Assembly (NCBI GenBank): GCA_046349355.1 | Contig: JAXMCM010000014.1 | Coordinates: 124,001 to 188,000, forward strand | Source of the DNA: CALKJU01 sp046349355 | Lineage (GTDB): Bacteria; Pseudomonadota; Alphaproteobacteria; Geminicoccales; Geminicoccaceae | Length of the DNA stretch: 64,000 nucleotides | Direction: 5' to 3' | In this document: positions 45,065-56,106 of the stretch, in pieces | Position numbering within the stretch: the first letter of the stretch is position 1 | Layout: each line of letters begins with the position of its first letter | Made by a program: the position numbers and the translations under genes | Notes under the pieces: model-generated | The model's input: only the letters and a program-made list of their open reading frames with translations | The model's database searches: none | Told to the model about the DNA's origin: nothing

Positions 45065-46237
45065 ATGCTGGTGGACTTCTACCTCAAGGTTCGGGAGCAC
45101 GGCGTGCCGGCCTCGGTGCGCGAGCTGCTCGACCTCGTCGGCTGCCTCGACGCCCGCGTCGTCCACGGCTCGGTCGACGCGTTCTACGCGCTGAGCCGCA
45201 CCTGCCTCGTCAAGGACGAGGCCCACTACGACCGCTTCGACCTCGCCTTCGCCGACTTCTTCAAGGGTGTCGAGAGCCTGGGCGAGGTCGTCGGCGAGGT
45301 CCCGGCCGAATGGCTGCGCAAGCAGCTCGAGCGCTTCCTGACGCCGGAGGAGATGGCCAAGGTCGAGGGCCTCGGCAGCTTCGAGGCAATGATGGAGATG
45401 CTGGCGAAGCGGCTGGCGGAGCAGCGCGACCGCCACCAGGGCGGCAGCAAGATGATCGGGACCGCCGGCACGTCGCCCTTCGGCGCCTTCGGCCACAACC
45501 CGGAAGGCGTGCGCATCGGCCAGCCCGAGAGCCGTCACCGCCGGGCGGTGAAGGTCTGGGACCAGCGCGACTTCCGGGACCTCGACGACCGGGTCGAGCT
45601 CGGCACGCGCGGCCTGAAGGTGGCGCTGCGCAAGCTGCGCCGCTTTGCCCGCACCGGCGCCGCCGAGGAGCTCGACCTCGACGGCACGATCGATGGCACC
45701 GCCCGCAATGCCGGGCTGCTCGACCTGAAGCTCCGCCCGGAGCGGCACAATGCCGTGAAGGTGCTGATGCTGCTCGACGTCGGCGGGTCGATGGACGACC
45801 ACGTCCGCCAGGTCGAGGAGCTGTTCTCGGCCGCCCGCGCCGAGTTCAAGCATCTCGAGGCCTGGTACTTCCACAACTGCGTCTACGAGGGAGTCTGGCG
45901 CGACAACAGGCGGCGCCGCTCGGCCCAGACCCCGACCGCCGAGCTGATGCGCACCTACGGCCGCGACTGGAAGCTCGTCATCGTCGGCGACGCCACGATG
46001 AGCCCCTACGAGCTCAGCAGCGTCGGCGGGGCGTCCGAGCACTTCAATGCCGAGCCGGGTGCCCTCTGGCTGCAGAGGCTGCGCGACACCTGGGGCAAGT
46101 CGGTGTGGATCAACCCGCAGCCGGAAGGCTGGTGGGACAGCTACGAGTCGATCCGCATCGTCCGCCGGCTGTTCGAGGGCCGCATGTACCCGCTGAGCCT
46201 GCATGGCCTGGACGACGCCATACGAGCCCTGCGCTGA
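45065..46237 (+). CDS. CoxE-like VWA-domain protein (partner of MoxR ATPase)
   Basis: The 390-aa protein has an N-terminal helical part (VDFYLKVREHGVPASVRELLDLV … YALSRTCLVKDEAHYDRFDLAFADFFKG). A von Willebrand A domain follows from ~235, with the MIDAS-like DVGGSMDDH and the later DATMSPYEL. This architecture is the regular partner of the MoxR subgroup seen at 462–1310, with the AAA+ ring remodelling targets through the VWA adaptor. It lies 13 bp after the cupin gene and before RraA. ATG 45065 fits the family start. Confidence 0.88.
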   Translation: MLVDFYLKVREHGVPASVRELLDLVGCLDARVVHGSVDAFYALSRTCLVKDEAHYDRFDLAFADFFKGVESLGEVVGEVPAEWLRKQLERFLTPEEMAKVEGLGSFEAMMEMLAKRLAEQRDRHQGGSKMIGTAGTSPFGAFGHNPEGVRIGQPESRHRRAVKVWDQRDFRDLDDRVELGTRGLKVALRKLRRFARTGAAEELDLDGTIDGTARNAGLLDLKLRPERHNAVKVLMLLDVGGSMDDHVRQVEELFSAARAEFKHLEAWYFHNCVYEGVWRDNRRRRSAQTPTAELMRTYGRDWKLVIVGDATMSPYELSSVGGASEHFNAEPGALWLQRLRDTWGKSVWINPQPEGWWDSYESIRIVRRLFEGRMYPLSLHGLDDAIRALR

Positions 46238-46306
46238 CGGCCTTTGACAGCCCCGGCGACCGCTCCTAGGCCTGCAGCCACAAGCTCACTCGGGGGGAGA
46301 GCGGTC

Positions 46307-46972
46307 ATGCCGGAAATGCCGTCGCGCGAGGTGATCACGTCGCAGCTCTATTCGGCGGTGCTGTCCGACACGCTCGACAGCATGGGCCACGCGGCGCAGG
46401 CGATGCGCCCGTTCATCCGCCCCCTCGATGACGACGCCGTGCTGTTCGGGCGGGCCCGGACCGGGCTCTACATGCCGATCTACGAGGTGGTCGAGGGCAA
46501 GAATCCCTACGCCGTCGAGATCGCCCTGGTCGACGACCTGCAGCCCGGCGACGTCGCGGTGCTGGCCTGCGGCGGGCCGACCGACCGCATCGCGCCCTGG
46601 GGCGAGCTGCTGACCACGGCCTCGCACTGCCGCGGTGCTGCCGGCTGCGTCACCGACGGCCTCGTCCGTGACGTGAAGCTGATCCGCAAGATGAAGTTCC
46701 CGGTGTTCCACGGCGGCATCGGCCCGCTCGACACCAAGGGCCGCGGCGAGATGATGGCGATGGACGTGCCGGTGATGTGCGGCGGCGTCCACATCGAGCC
46801 GCACGACTTCGTCTTCGGCGACGTCGACGGTGTCGTGGTGATCCCGAAGAAGATCGCCGCCGAGGCCTTCGCCCGGGCGCTCGACAAGGTGACGAGCGAG
46901 AACCGTACCCGCGACGAGCTCCTCGCCGGCAAGAAGCTCGGCGAGGTCTACGCCACCTACGGCGTGCTCTGA
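46307..46972 (+). CDS. RraA-family protein (aldolase/demethylmenaquinone-methyltransferase-like fold)
   Basis: The 221-aa protein has the RraA swivelling fold: LYSAVLSDTLDSMGHAAQAM at the start, the central TDGLVRDVKLIRKMKFPVFHGG and the end DGVVVIPKKIAAEAFARAL. The Arg-Asp pair in VRDVK matches the metal/substrate site of HMG/CHA aldolases, so it may cleave a 4-hydroxy-2-oxoacid or act as an RNase E inhibitor-like protein. GGGGGGAGAG sits 7 nt before ATG 46307. It is convergent with pgm (13-bp gap). Confidence 0.85.
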   Translation: MPEMPSREVITSQLYSAVLSDTLDSMGHAAQAMRPFIRPLDDDAVLFGRARTGLYMPIYEVVEGKNPYAVEIALVDDLQPGDVAVLACGGPTDRIAPWGELLTTASHCRGAAGCVTDGLVRDVKLIRKMKFPVFHGGIGPLDTKGRGEMMAMDVPVMCGGVHIEPHDFVFGDVDGVVVIPKKIAAEAFARALDKVTSENRTRDELLAGKKLGEVYATYGVL

Positions 46973-46985
46973 GGGAGCCCGCTCC

Positions 46986-48617
46986 TCAGGTGATGACGCT
47001 GGGGGCGTCGCGGCCGGTCCGGCTGCGGATGCCCGCCAGCTCGTCGGCGATCCGGATCAGGTCGCCCAGCGTCGCCTGGGTGTCGAGGTCGTGCTTCGCC
47101 GGATCGGGCTCGAAGCGCTCGATGTAGACCCGCAGCGTGGCGCCGGCCGTGCCGGTTCCCGACAGGCGGTAGACGACGCGCGAGCCGTCGGTGAACAGGA
47201 CGCGGATGCCCTGGTGCTCGCTGAGCGAGCCGTCGACAGGGTCGTGGTAGGCAAAGTCGTCGGCGGAGCCGACCTCGTAGGCACCCCAGCGCCGCCCCTT
47301 CAGCGCGCCGAGCTGGCCGCGCAGGTCGGCCATCAGCTGGTTGGCGGCGCCGGCGTCGACCTCCTCGTAGTCGTGCCGCGAGTAGTAGTTGCGGCCATGC
47401 GTCCGCCAGTGCTCGCGGACGATGTCGATCACCGGCTGGCGGCGGACCGCCAGGATGTTCAGCCAGAGCAGGACCGCCCACAGGCCGTCCTTCTCGCGGA
47501 CATGGTTCGAGCCGGTGCCGGCGCTCTCCTCGCCGCAGATGGTGATCTTGCCGGCATCGAGCAGGTTGCCGAAGAACTTCCAGCCGGTCGGCGTCTCGAA
47601 GCAGGGGATGCCGAGCCGGGCGGCAACGCGGTCGGCGGCGGCGCTGGTCGGCATCGAGCGGGCGACGCCGGCAATGCCGCCGGCATAGCCGGGCGCCAGA
47701 TGGGCGTTGGCCGCCAGCATCGCCACGCTGTCGGACGGGGTGACGAAGATGCCGCGGCCGATGATCAGGTTGCGGTCGCCGTCGCCATCCGACGCGGCGC
47801 CGAGGTCCGGGGCGTCCGGCCCCATCATCAGGTCGTAGAGATCCTTGGCGTGGACGAGGTTCGGGTCCGGGTGGTGACCGCCGAAGTCGGGCAAGGGCGT
47901 ACCGTTGACGACCGTCCCGGCCGGTGCCCCGAGCTCGCCCTCGAGGATCGCCTTCGCGTAAGGACCGGTGATGGCGCACATCGCGTCGAAGCGGAGCCGG
48001 AAGCCGCCGGCGAACATCGCCCGGATGGCGGCGAAGTCGAAGAGCTGGGCCATCAGCTCCTTGTAGTCGGCGACCGGATCGATGACCTCGACCGTCATCT
48101 CGCCGAGCTTGGCGGTACCGATCCGGTCGAGGTCGGGCGCGGCGCCGTCGAGGATGCGGTACTGCGTAATCGCCTTGGTCAGGGCGAAGACGCGGTCGGT
48201 CAGCTTCTCGGGCGCCGGACCACCGTTGCCGGCATTGTACTTGATGCCGAAGTCGGCAGTCGGGCCGCCCGGATTGTGGCTGGCCGAGAGGATGATGCCG
48301 CCGAAGGCCTTGTGCTTGCGGATGACGCAGGAGGCGGCCGGCGTCGAGAGCAGGCCGCCCTGCCCGACCAGCACCCGGCCGAAGCCGTTGGCGGCCGCCA
48401 TCCGCAGGATCGTGCCGATGGCCTCGCGGTTGAAGTAGCGGCCATCGCCGCCGACGACGAGCGTCTTGCCGGCGAAGCCGTCCAGCGAGTCGAAGATCGA
48501 CTGGACGAAGTTCTCGACATAGTTCGGCTGCTGGAAGACCGGGACCTTCTTGCGCAGGCCGGAGGTGCCGGGCTTCTGGTCGGCATAGGGGGTCGTCGAA
48601 ACGGTGCGGATGCTCAC
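46986..48617 (-). CDS. pgm: Phosphoglucomutase (alpha-D-glucose phosphate specific)
   Basis: The 543-aa enzyme interconverts glucose-1-phosphate and glucose-6-phosphate. It starts TTPYADQKPGTSGLRKKVPVF. The phosphoserine loop is LSASHNPGG, the magnesium loop SDGDGDRN, the sugar loop CGEESAGTGSN and the phosphate-binding loop LSGTGTAG. The GTG start at 48617 (GGGGAG upstream) lies 5 bp after the glgA stop. As the last gene of the glycogen operon it supplies glucose-1-phosphate to GlgC and removes that made by GlgP. Confidence 0.96.
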   Translation of the reverse strand: MSIRTVSTTPYADQKPGTSGLRKKVPVFQQPNYVENFVQSIFDSLDGFAGKTLVVGGDGRYFNREAIGTILRMAAANGFGRVLVGQGGLLSTPAASCVIRKHKAFGGIILSASHNPGGPTADFGIKYNAGNGGPAPEKLTDRVFALTKAITQYRILDGAAPDLDRIGTAKLGEMTVEVIDPVADYKELMAQLFDFAAIRAMFAGGFRLRFDAMCAITGPYAKAILEGELGAPAGTVVNGTPLPDFGGHHPDPNLVHAKDLYDLMMGPDAPDLGAASDGDGDRNLIIGRGIFVTPSDSVAMLAANAHLAPGYAGGIAGVARSMPTSAAADRVAARLGIPCFETPTGWKFFGNLLDAGKITICGEESAGTGSNHVREKDGLWAVLLWLNILAVRRQPVIDIVREHWRTHGRNYYSRHDYEEVDAGAANQLMADLRGQLGALKGRRWGAYEVGSADDFAYHDPVDGSLSEHQGIRVLFTDGSRVVYRLSGTGTAGATLRVYIERFEPDPAKHDLDTQATLGDLIRIADELAGIRSRTGRDAPSVIT

Positions 48618-48622
48618 GGCGG

Positions 48623-50077
48623 CTAGTCTCCCCGACCGGCGGTCAGCGACTTGTAGAGCGTGGCGTACTGGGCGGCCGGGCGGCTCCAGCTGACGTCGCG
48701 CGACATGCCGCGCGCCTGCAGCGCCCGCCAGACCTCGGGCTGCCGGTAGAGCCGGATGGTCCGGTGCAGGGCCGCGACCAGGGCGCCCACCGTCACCGGC
48801 GAGAACTGGACGCCGGTCGCCACGCCGTCGGCGAGGGCAGCGTCGTTGGCGTCGACCACGGTGTCGGCGAGCCCGCCCACCCGGGCGACCACCGGGATGC
48901 AGCCGTAGCGCAGGCCGTAAAGTTGCGTGAGCCCGCAGGGCTCGAAGCGCGACGGCACGAGGATGGCGTCGGCGCCGCCCTGCAGCTGGTGCGACAGCGG
49001 CTCGTCGTAGCCGAAGATGCAGCCGACGGCCCCGGCATAGTGCACGGCGGCACCGCCGAAACCGGTCTCGAGCGGCGTGTCGCCGGAGCCCAGGAGGACC
49101 AGCTGCGCGCCATTGCCGACCAGTTCCGGCAGGGCCGCCAGCAGCAAGTCCATGCCCTTCTGCCAGGTCAGCCGGCTGACGACGCAGAACAGCGGCGCAT
49201 CGGGCCGCAGGTCGAGCCCGAAGCGCTCCTGCAGCGCCCGCTTGTTGGCCGCACGCCGCTCCAGCGATCCCGCATCGTAGCGCTCCGCCAGATGCCGGTC
49301 GGTGGCGGGGTCCCACTCCGCGTCGTCGATGCCGTTGACGATGCCGGACAGGGTGTCGCCGCGCTTGCGGAGCAGCCCGTCGAGCCCCATGCCGGAGGCC
49401 GGGTCCTGGATCTCCTGCGCATAGGTCGGGCTGACCGTGGTGACATGGTCGGCGAAGTGCAGGCCCGCCTTCAGGAAGCCGATGGCGCCGTAGTACTCGA
49501 CGCCGTCGACCGCGAACGACTCCGGCGGCAGGCGCAGCTCGGCCAGCAGCGAGGCCGGATACTGGCCCTGGAAGGCGAGGTTGTGGACGGTCGTCACCGT
49601 CGCCGGCCGCGGTCCGAGGGTCCGGCCGTAGGCCAGGTAGGCGGGCGTCAGGCCGGCCTGCCAGTCGTGGGCGTGCACCAGCGCGGGCCGCCAGTCCGGG
49701 AGCAGTCCCTGCCCGATCGCCGCCGCCGTCCAGGCGAGTGCCGCGAAGCGCTGGGCGTTGTCCGGCCAGTCGCCGACGCCCGGTGCCGCATAGGGACCGC
49801 CCGGCCGGTCGTAGAGATGCGGCGCGTCGAGGACGAGCAGGTCGAGCCCGCCGACCCTGGCCGCCAGCAGCCGGGCATCGCCACCGAACAGGTCCGGCAG
49901 CGCGGCCGCCTCGGCCCGCTCGCCGAGCCGCTCCAGCACGCGCGGATAGCCCGGCAGCAGCGTCCGGACATGGATGCCGTGCCGGGCCAGCGCCAGGGGC
50001 AGTGCACCGGCGACATCGGCGAGCCCACCCGTCTTGACGAGCGGGTAGACCTCGGAAGCGACGGAAAGGACCTGCAC
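48623..50077 (-). CDS. glgA: Glycogen synthase
   Basis: The 484-aa GT5 glucosyltransferase extends alpha-1,4-glucan from ADP-glucose. It begins with the ADP-glucose loop SEVYPLVKTGGLADV. It also has VHAHDWQAGL, SRLTWQKGMDLLL and the donor-site ILVPSRFEPCGLTQLYGLRYG with the catalytic Glu. The GTG start at 50077, in frame 5 bp after the glgC stop, gives the normal length. Its position between glgC and pgm fits glycogen synthesis. Confidence 0.96.
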   Translation of the reverse strand: MQVLSVASEVYPLVKTGGLADVAGALPLALARHGIHVRTLLPGYPRVLERLGERAEAAALPDLFGGDARLLAARVGGLDLLVLDAPHLYDRPGGPYAAPGVGDWPDNAQRFAALAWTAAAIGQGLLPDWRPALVHAHDWQAGLTPAYLAYGRTLGPRPATVTTVHNLAFQGQYPASLLAELRLPPESFAVDGVEYYGAIGFLKAGLHFADHVTTVSPTYAQEIQDPASGMGLDGLLRKRGDTLSGIVNGIDDAEWDPATDRHLAERYDAGSLERRAANKRALQERFGLDLRPDAPLFCVVSRLTWQKGMDLLLAALPELVGNGAQLVLLGSGDTPLETGFGGAAVHYAGAVGCIFGYDEPLSHQLQGGADAILVPSRFEPCGLTQLYGLRYGCIPVVARVGGLADTVVDANDAALADGVATGVQFSPVTVGALVAALHRTIRLYRQPEVWRALQARGMSRDVSWSRPAAQYATLYKSLTAGRGD

Positions 50078-50082
50078 CGCGA

Positions 50083-51351
50083 TCAGCCGGCGAGCGCGTC
50101 GATCATCGGCTGGGTGATCAGGCAGATGCCCTTGTCGGTGCGCCGGAAGCGCCTCGCGTCCTCGACCGGATCCTCGCCGACGACGAGGCCTTCGGGGATG
50201 ACCACGCCACGGTCGATCACGACGTTCTTCAGGCTCGCCCCGCGCCCGACCTGGACATAGGGCAGCACCACCGCCCCCTCGAGCGCCGAGTAGGAGTTCA
50301 CCCGCACGCCGGTGAACAGCAGCGAGCGGCGCAGCGAGGCGCCCGAGACGATGCAGCCACCGGAGACCAGCGAGCTCACCGCCTGGCCGCGGCGGCCCTC
50401 CTGGTCGTGCACGAACTTGGCCGGCGGGGTCAGCTCGGAGTACGTCCAGATCGGCCACTCGCCGTCGTAGATGTCGAGCGCCGGGATGACATCGGTCAGG
50501 TCGACGTTGGCTTCCCAATAGGCATCGAGCGTCCCGACGTCGCGCCAGTAGGCCTCGGCCTCGCCCGCCGACTTGACGCAGGAGTCGGCGAAGCGGTGCG
50601 CCACCGCCTTGCCGTGGCTGACGATGTAGGGGATCAGGTCCTTGCCGAAATCGCGGCTGCTGCCGGCGGCGCCGGCGTCGCGGCGCAGCTGGTCGAACAG
50701 GAACTTCGTCTGGAAGACGTAGATGCCCATGCTGGCCAGCGCCATGTCGGGCTTGCCGGGGATGCCCGGCGGATCCTTGGGCTTCTCGAGGAAGGCCGTG
50801 ATGTTGTCCCTGGCGTCGACATGCATGACGCCGAAGCCGGTGGCCTCCATGCGCGGCACCTCGAGGCAGCCGACGGTGACGTCGGCCCCCGATTCGACGT
50901 GCTGCGCCAGCATCTTGCCGTAGTCCATCTTGTAGATGTGGTCCCCGGCAAGGATGACCATGTACTCGGGTCCATAGGACTCGATGATGTCGATGTTCTG
51001 GAAGACCGCGTCGGCGGTGCCCTCGTACCACTGCGATTCCGACACGCGCTGGCTGGCCGGCAGGATGTCGAAGCTTTCGTTGCGCTCGTGCCGGAAGAAG
51101 TTCCAGCCGCGCTGCAGGTGGCGGATCAGCGAGTGCGCCTTGTACTGGGTCGCCACGCCGAACCGGCGGATGCCGGAATTCAGCGCGTTGCTCAGCGCGA
51201 AGTCGATGATGCGGGTCTTGCCGCCGAAATAGACGGCCGGCTTGGCGCGGCGGTCGGTGAGCTCGAGCAGGCGCGAGCCGCGGCCGCCGGCGAGCACGTA
51301 GGCCATGGCGTTGCGCGTGAGGTTCTGCATGCTGGCCGGCTGGATCGACAT
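50083..51351 (-). CDS. glgC: Glucose-1-phosphate adenylyltransferase
   Basis: The 422-aa ADP-glucose pyrophosphorylase makes the glycogen precursor. It has AYVLAGGRGSRLLELT (nucleotide loop), the allosteric-type RRAKPAVYFGGKTRIIDFALSN, the catalytic WYEGTADAVFQN, and a C-terminal left-handed beta-helix (SLVSGGCIVSGASLRRS…). The fructose-6-phosphate/fructose-1,6-bisphosphate type of activation usual for alphaproteobacteria is likely but not shown. ATG 51351 lies 62 bp after the glgB stop. Confidence 0.96.
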   Translation of the reverse strand: MSIQPASMQNLTRNAMAYVLAGGRGSRLLELTDRRAKPAVYFGGKTRIIDFALSNALNSGIRRFGVATQYKAHSLIRHLQRGWNFFRHERNESFDILPASQRVSESQWYEGTADAVFQNIDIIESYGPEYMVILAGDHIYKMDYGKMLAQHVESGADVTVGCLEVPRMEATGFGVMHVDARDNITAFLEKPKDPPGIPGKPDMALASMGIYVFQTKFLFDQLRRDAGAAGSSRDFGKDLIPYIVSHGKAVAHRFADSCVKSAGEAEAYWRDVGTLDAYWEANVDLTDVIPALDIYDGEWPIWTYSELTPPAKFVHDQEGRRGQAVSSLVSGGCIVSGASLRRSLLFTGVRVNSYSALEGAVVLPYVQVGRGASLKNVVIDRGVVIPEGLVVGEDPVEDARRFRRTDKGICLITQPMIDALAG

Positions 51352-51413
51352 GGCGTCGGCGCCTCCCTGTGGCGTTTCGACTGCGACGTTTGGACGGCGG
51401 GGTCCGTCCTCGG

Positions 51414-53615
51414 TCAGGTTTCCTTGACGAAGAACACGGTGGCAAGGGGCGGCAGCGTGATCAGCGCCGAGCAGGGCTGGCCGTGCCAGCCGACCGGCTC
51501 GGCGGTGATCCCGCCCATGTTGCCGACGCCGGAGCCCCGGTAGACCGCGGCGTCGCTGTTGAGCGCCTCGCTCCAGGCGCCGGGCTGCGGCAGGCCCAGC
51601 CGGTAACCTTCGCGCGGCACCGGCGTCAGGTTGGAGACGACCACGACGGTGCCCGTGCCCTCGGCGCCGCGGCGGATCCAGGCCAGCACCGAGTTCTCGC
51701 TGTCGCTGGCCTCGATCCACTGGAAGCCAGCAGGGTCGCAGTCGCTGACATGCAGGGCCGGCAGCGCCTGGTAGAGGGCGTTGAGGTCCCTGACCAGTTG
51801 CTGGACGCCCTTGTGCCAGTCGACGTCGAGCAGGTGCCAGTCGAGGCCGCGCTCGAAGTTCCACTCCGCCCCCTGGCCGAACTCCTGCCCCATGAACAGC
51901 AGCTTCTTGCCCGGATGGCCCCACATGAAGGCGTAGTAGGCCCGCAGGTTGGCGAACTTCTGCCAGGCGTCGCCGGGCATGCGGCCGAGGATCGAGCCCT
52001 TGCCGTGCACGACCTCGTCGTGGCTCAGCGGCAGCATGAAGTTCTCGGACCACTGGTAGAGCAGCCCGAACGTCATCTGGTGGTGGTGCCAGCGCCGGTG
52101 GATCGGCTCCTTGCCCATGTAGGACAGGGTGTCGTGCATCCAGCCCATGTTCCACTTGAAGCCGAAGCCCAGCCCGCCGGTCCAGGTCGGCCGCGACACG
52201 CCCGACCAGGCGGTCGATTCCTCGGCGATGCTGACGATGCCCGGATGCTCGCCGTAAGCCAGCTCGTTGAGCCGGCGCATGAAGTCGATCGCCTCGAGGT
52301 TCTCGTTGCCGCCGTAGCGGTTGGGTACCCACTCGTCGGCCTTGCGCGAGTAGTCGAGGTAGAGCATCGACGCCACCGCATCGACCCGGATGCCGTCGAG
52401 GTGATAGCGGTCGAGCCAGAACAGCGCGTTGGCGTGCAGGAAGTTGGCAACCTCGGCGCGGCCGAAGTTGTAGATCAGCGTGTTCCAGTCCTGGTGGAAC
52501 CCCTGGCGCGGGTCCGCATGCTCGTAGAGTGCGGTGCCGTCGAAGCGGCCGAGGCCGTGCGCGTCGGTCGGGAAGTGCCCCGGGACCCAGTCGAGCAGCA
52601 CGCCGATTCCGGCGCGATGGCAGGCGTCGACGAAGGCCGCGAACTCGCGCGGCGTGCCGAACCGGCTGGTCGGCGCGAACAGGCCGATCGGCTGGTAGCC
52701 CCACGAGCCGTCGAAGGGGTGCTCGTTGATCGGCAGCAGCTCGATGTGGGTGAAGCCCATCTCCTTGACGTAGGGGATGAGCCGCTCGGCGAGCTCGCCG
52801 TAGGTCAGGAAGCGGTTGTCCTCGCCGCGTGCCCAGGAGCCGAGGTGGACCTCGTAGCAGGAGATCGGCGCCTTGACCGCCGGCTGGCGGCCGCGCTCGC
52901 TCATCCAGGCCTGGTCGTGCCAGACGAAGTCGTCGGTGCGGCGCACCACCGAAGCGGTGCCCGGCCGCATCTCGCCGCCGAAGCCCACCGGGTCGGCCTT
53001 GAGCGGCAGCAGCTCGCCGTTGGCGGCGCGGATCTCGTACTTGTAGACGGCGCCTTCGCCGACGCCCGGCAGGAACAGCTCCCAGACGCCGGTGGCGAGG
53101 CGGCGGCGCATCGGATGGCGCCGGCCGTCCCAGTCGTTGAAGTCGCCGACCACGGCAACCCGTTCGGCGTTGGGCGCCCAGACCGCGAAGCTGACGCCCT
53201 TCAGCCCCTCGTGCTCGAGCAGCTGCGCACCCAGCTTCTCGTAGAGCCGCCGGTGCGTGCCCTCGCGCAGCAGGTAGTCGTCGACCTCGCCCAAGACGGG
53301 CTTCAGCCGGTACGGGTCCTCGATCTCCCAGCGGTCGCTGCCCCGGGTCGCCCGCAGGCGGTAGCCGAGCCAGGCGGGCTTGCCGGCGATCCGCCCCTCG
53401 AAGAAGCCGGCCGGATCGCGCAGGTCGAGCGCGCCCAGCGCCTCGCCGGTGGCCTGCTCGATGACCTCGAGCCGCTCGGCACCCGGCACGAACGCCCGGA
53501 TGACGACCCCGCCCTTCGCCTCGTGCGGCCCGAGGACCGCGAACGGATCGCCGTGCCGGGCCGCGACGATCGCGGCGACGGCCTCGGCGGGCAGCTGGTA
53601 GGCGGGGGTCGCCAT
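51414..53615 (-). CDS. glgB: 1,4-alpha-glucan branching enzyme
   Basis: The 733-aa GH13 enzyme makes alpha-1,6 branches. The N-terminal beta-sandwich domains (DPFAVLGPHEAKGGVVIRAF; VAVVGDFNDWDGRRHPMRRR) precede the barrel: WVPGHFPTDAHGL, nucleophile Asp in DGIRVDAVASMLYLDY, acid/base Glu in IAEESTAW, and LPLSHDEVVHGKGS. A C-terminal all-beta domain ends the protein. It is 9 bp downstream of glgP, and length is typical of the long form. Confidence 0.97.
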   Translation of the reverse strand: MATPAYQLPAEAVAAIVAARHGDPFAVLGPHEAKGGVVIRAFVPGAERLEVIEQATGEALGALDLRDPAGFFEGRIAGKPAWLGYRLRATRGSDRWEIEDPYRLKPVLGEVDDYLLREGTHRRLYEKLGAQLLEHEGLKGVSFAVWAPNAERVAVVGDFNDWDGRRHPMRRRLATGVWELFLPGVGEGAVYKYEIRAANGELLPLKADPVGFGGEMRPGTASVVRRTDDFVWHDQAWMSERGRQPAVKAPISCYEVHLGSWARGEDNRFLTYGELAERLIPYVKEMGFTHIELLPINEHPFDGSWGYQPIGLFAPTSRFGTPREFAAFVDACHRAGIGVLLDWVPGHFPTDAHGLGRFDGTALYEHADPRQGFHQDWNTLIYNFGRAEVANFLHANALFWLDRYHLDGIRVDAVASMLYLDYSRKADEWVPNRYGGNENLEAIDFMRRLNELAYGEHPGIVSIAEESTAWSGVSRPTWTGGLGFGFKWNMGWMHDTLSYMGKEPIHRRWHHHQMTFGLLYQWSENFMLPLSHDEVVHGKGSILGRMPGDAWQKFANLRAYYAFMWGHPGKKLLFMGQEFGQGAEWNFERGLDWHLLDVDWHKGVQQLVRDLNALYQALPALHVSDCDPAGFQWIEASDSENSVLAWIRRGAEGTGTVVVVSNLTPVPREGYRLGLPQPGAWSEALNSDAAVYRGSGVGNMGGITAEPVGWHGQPCSALITLPPLATVFFVKET

Positions 53616-53624
53616 GGTTGGGTC

Positions 53625-56075
<2,451 letters not shown>

Positions 56076-56106
56076 GGCGGCATGGTCCTCCGCGGCCCGC
56101 CGTCCC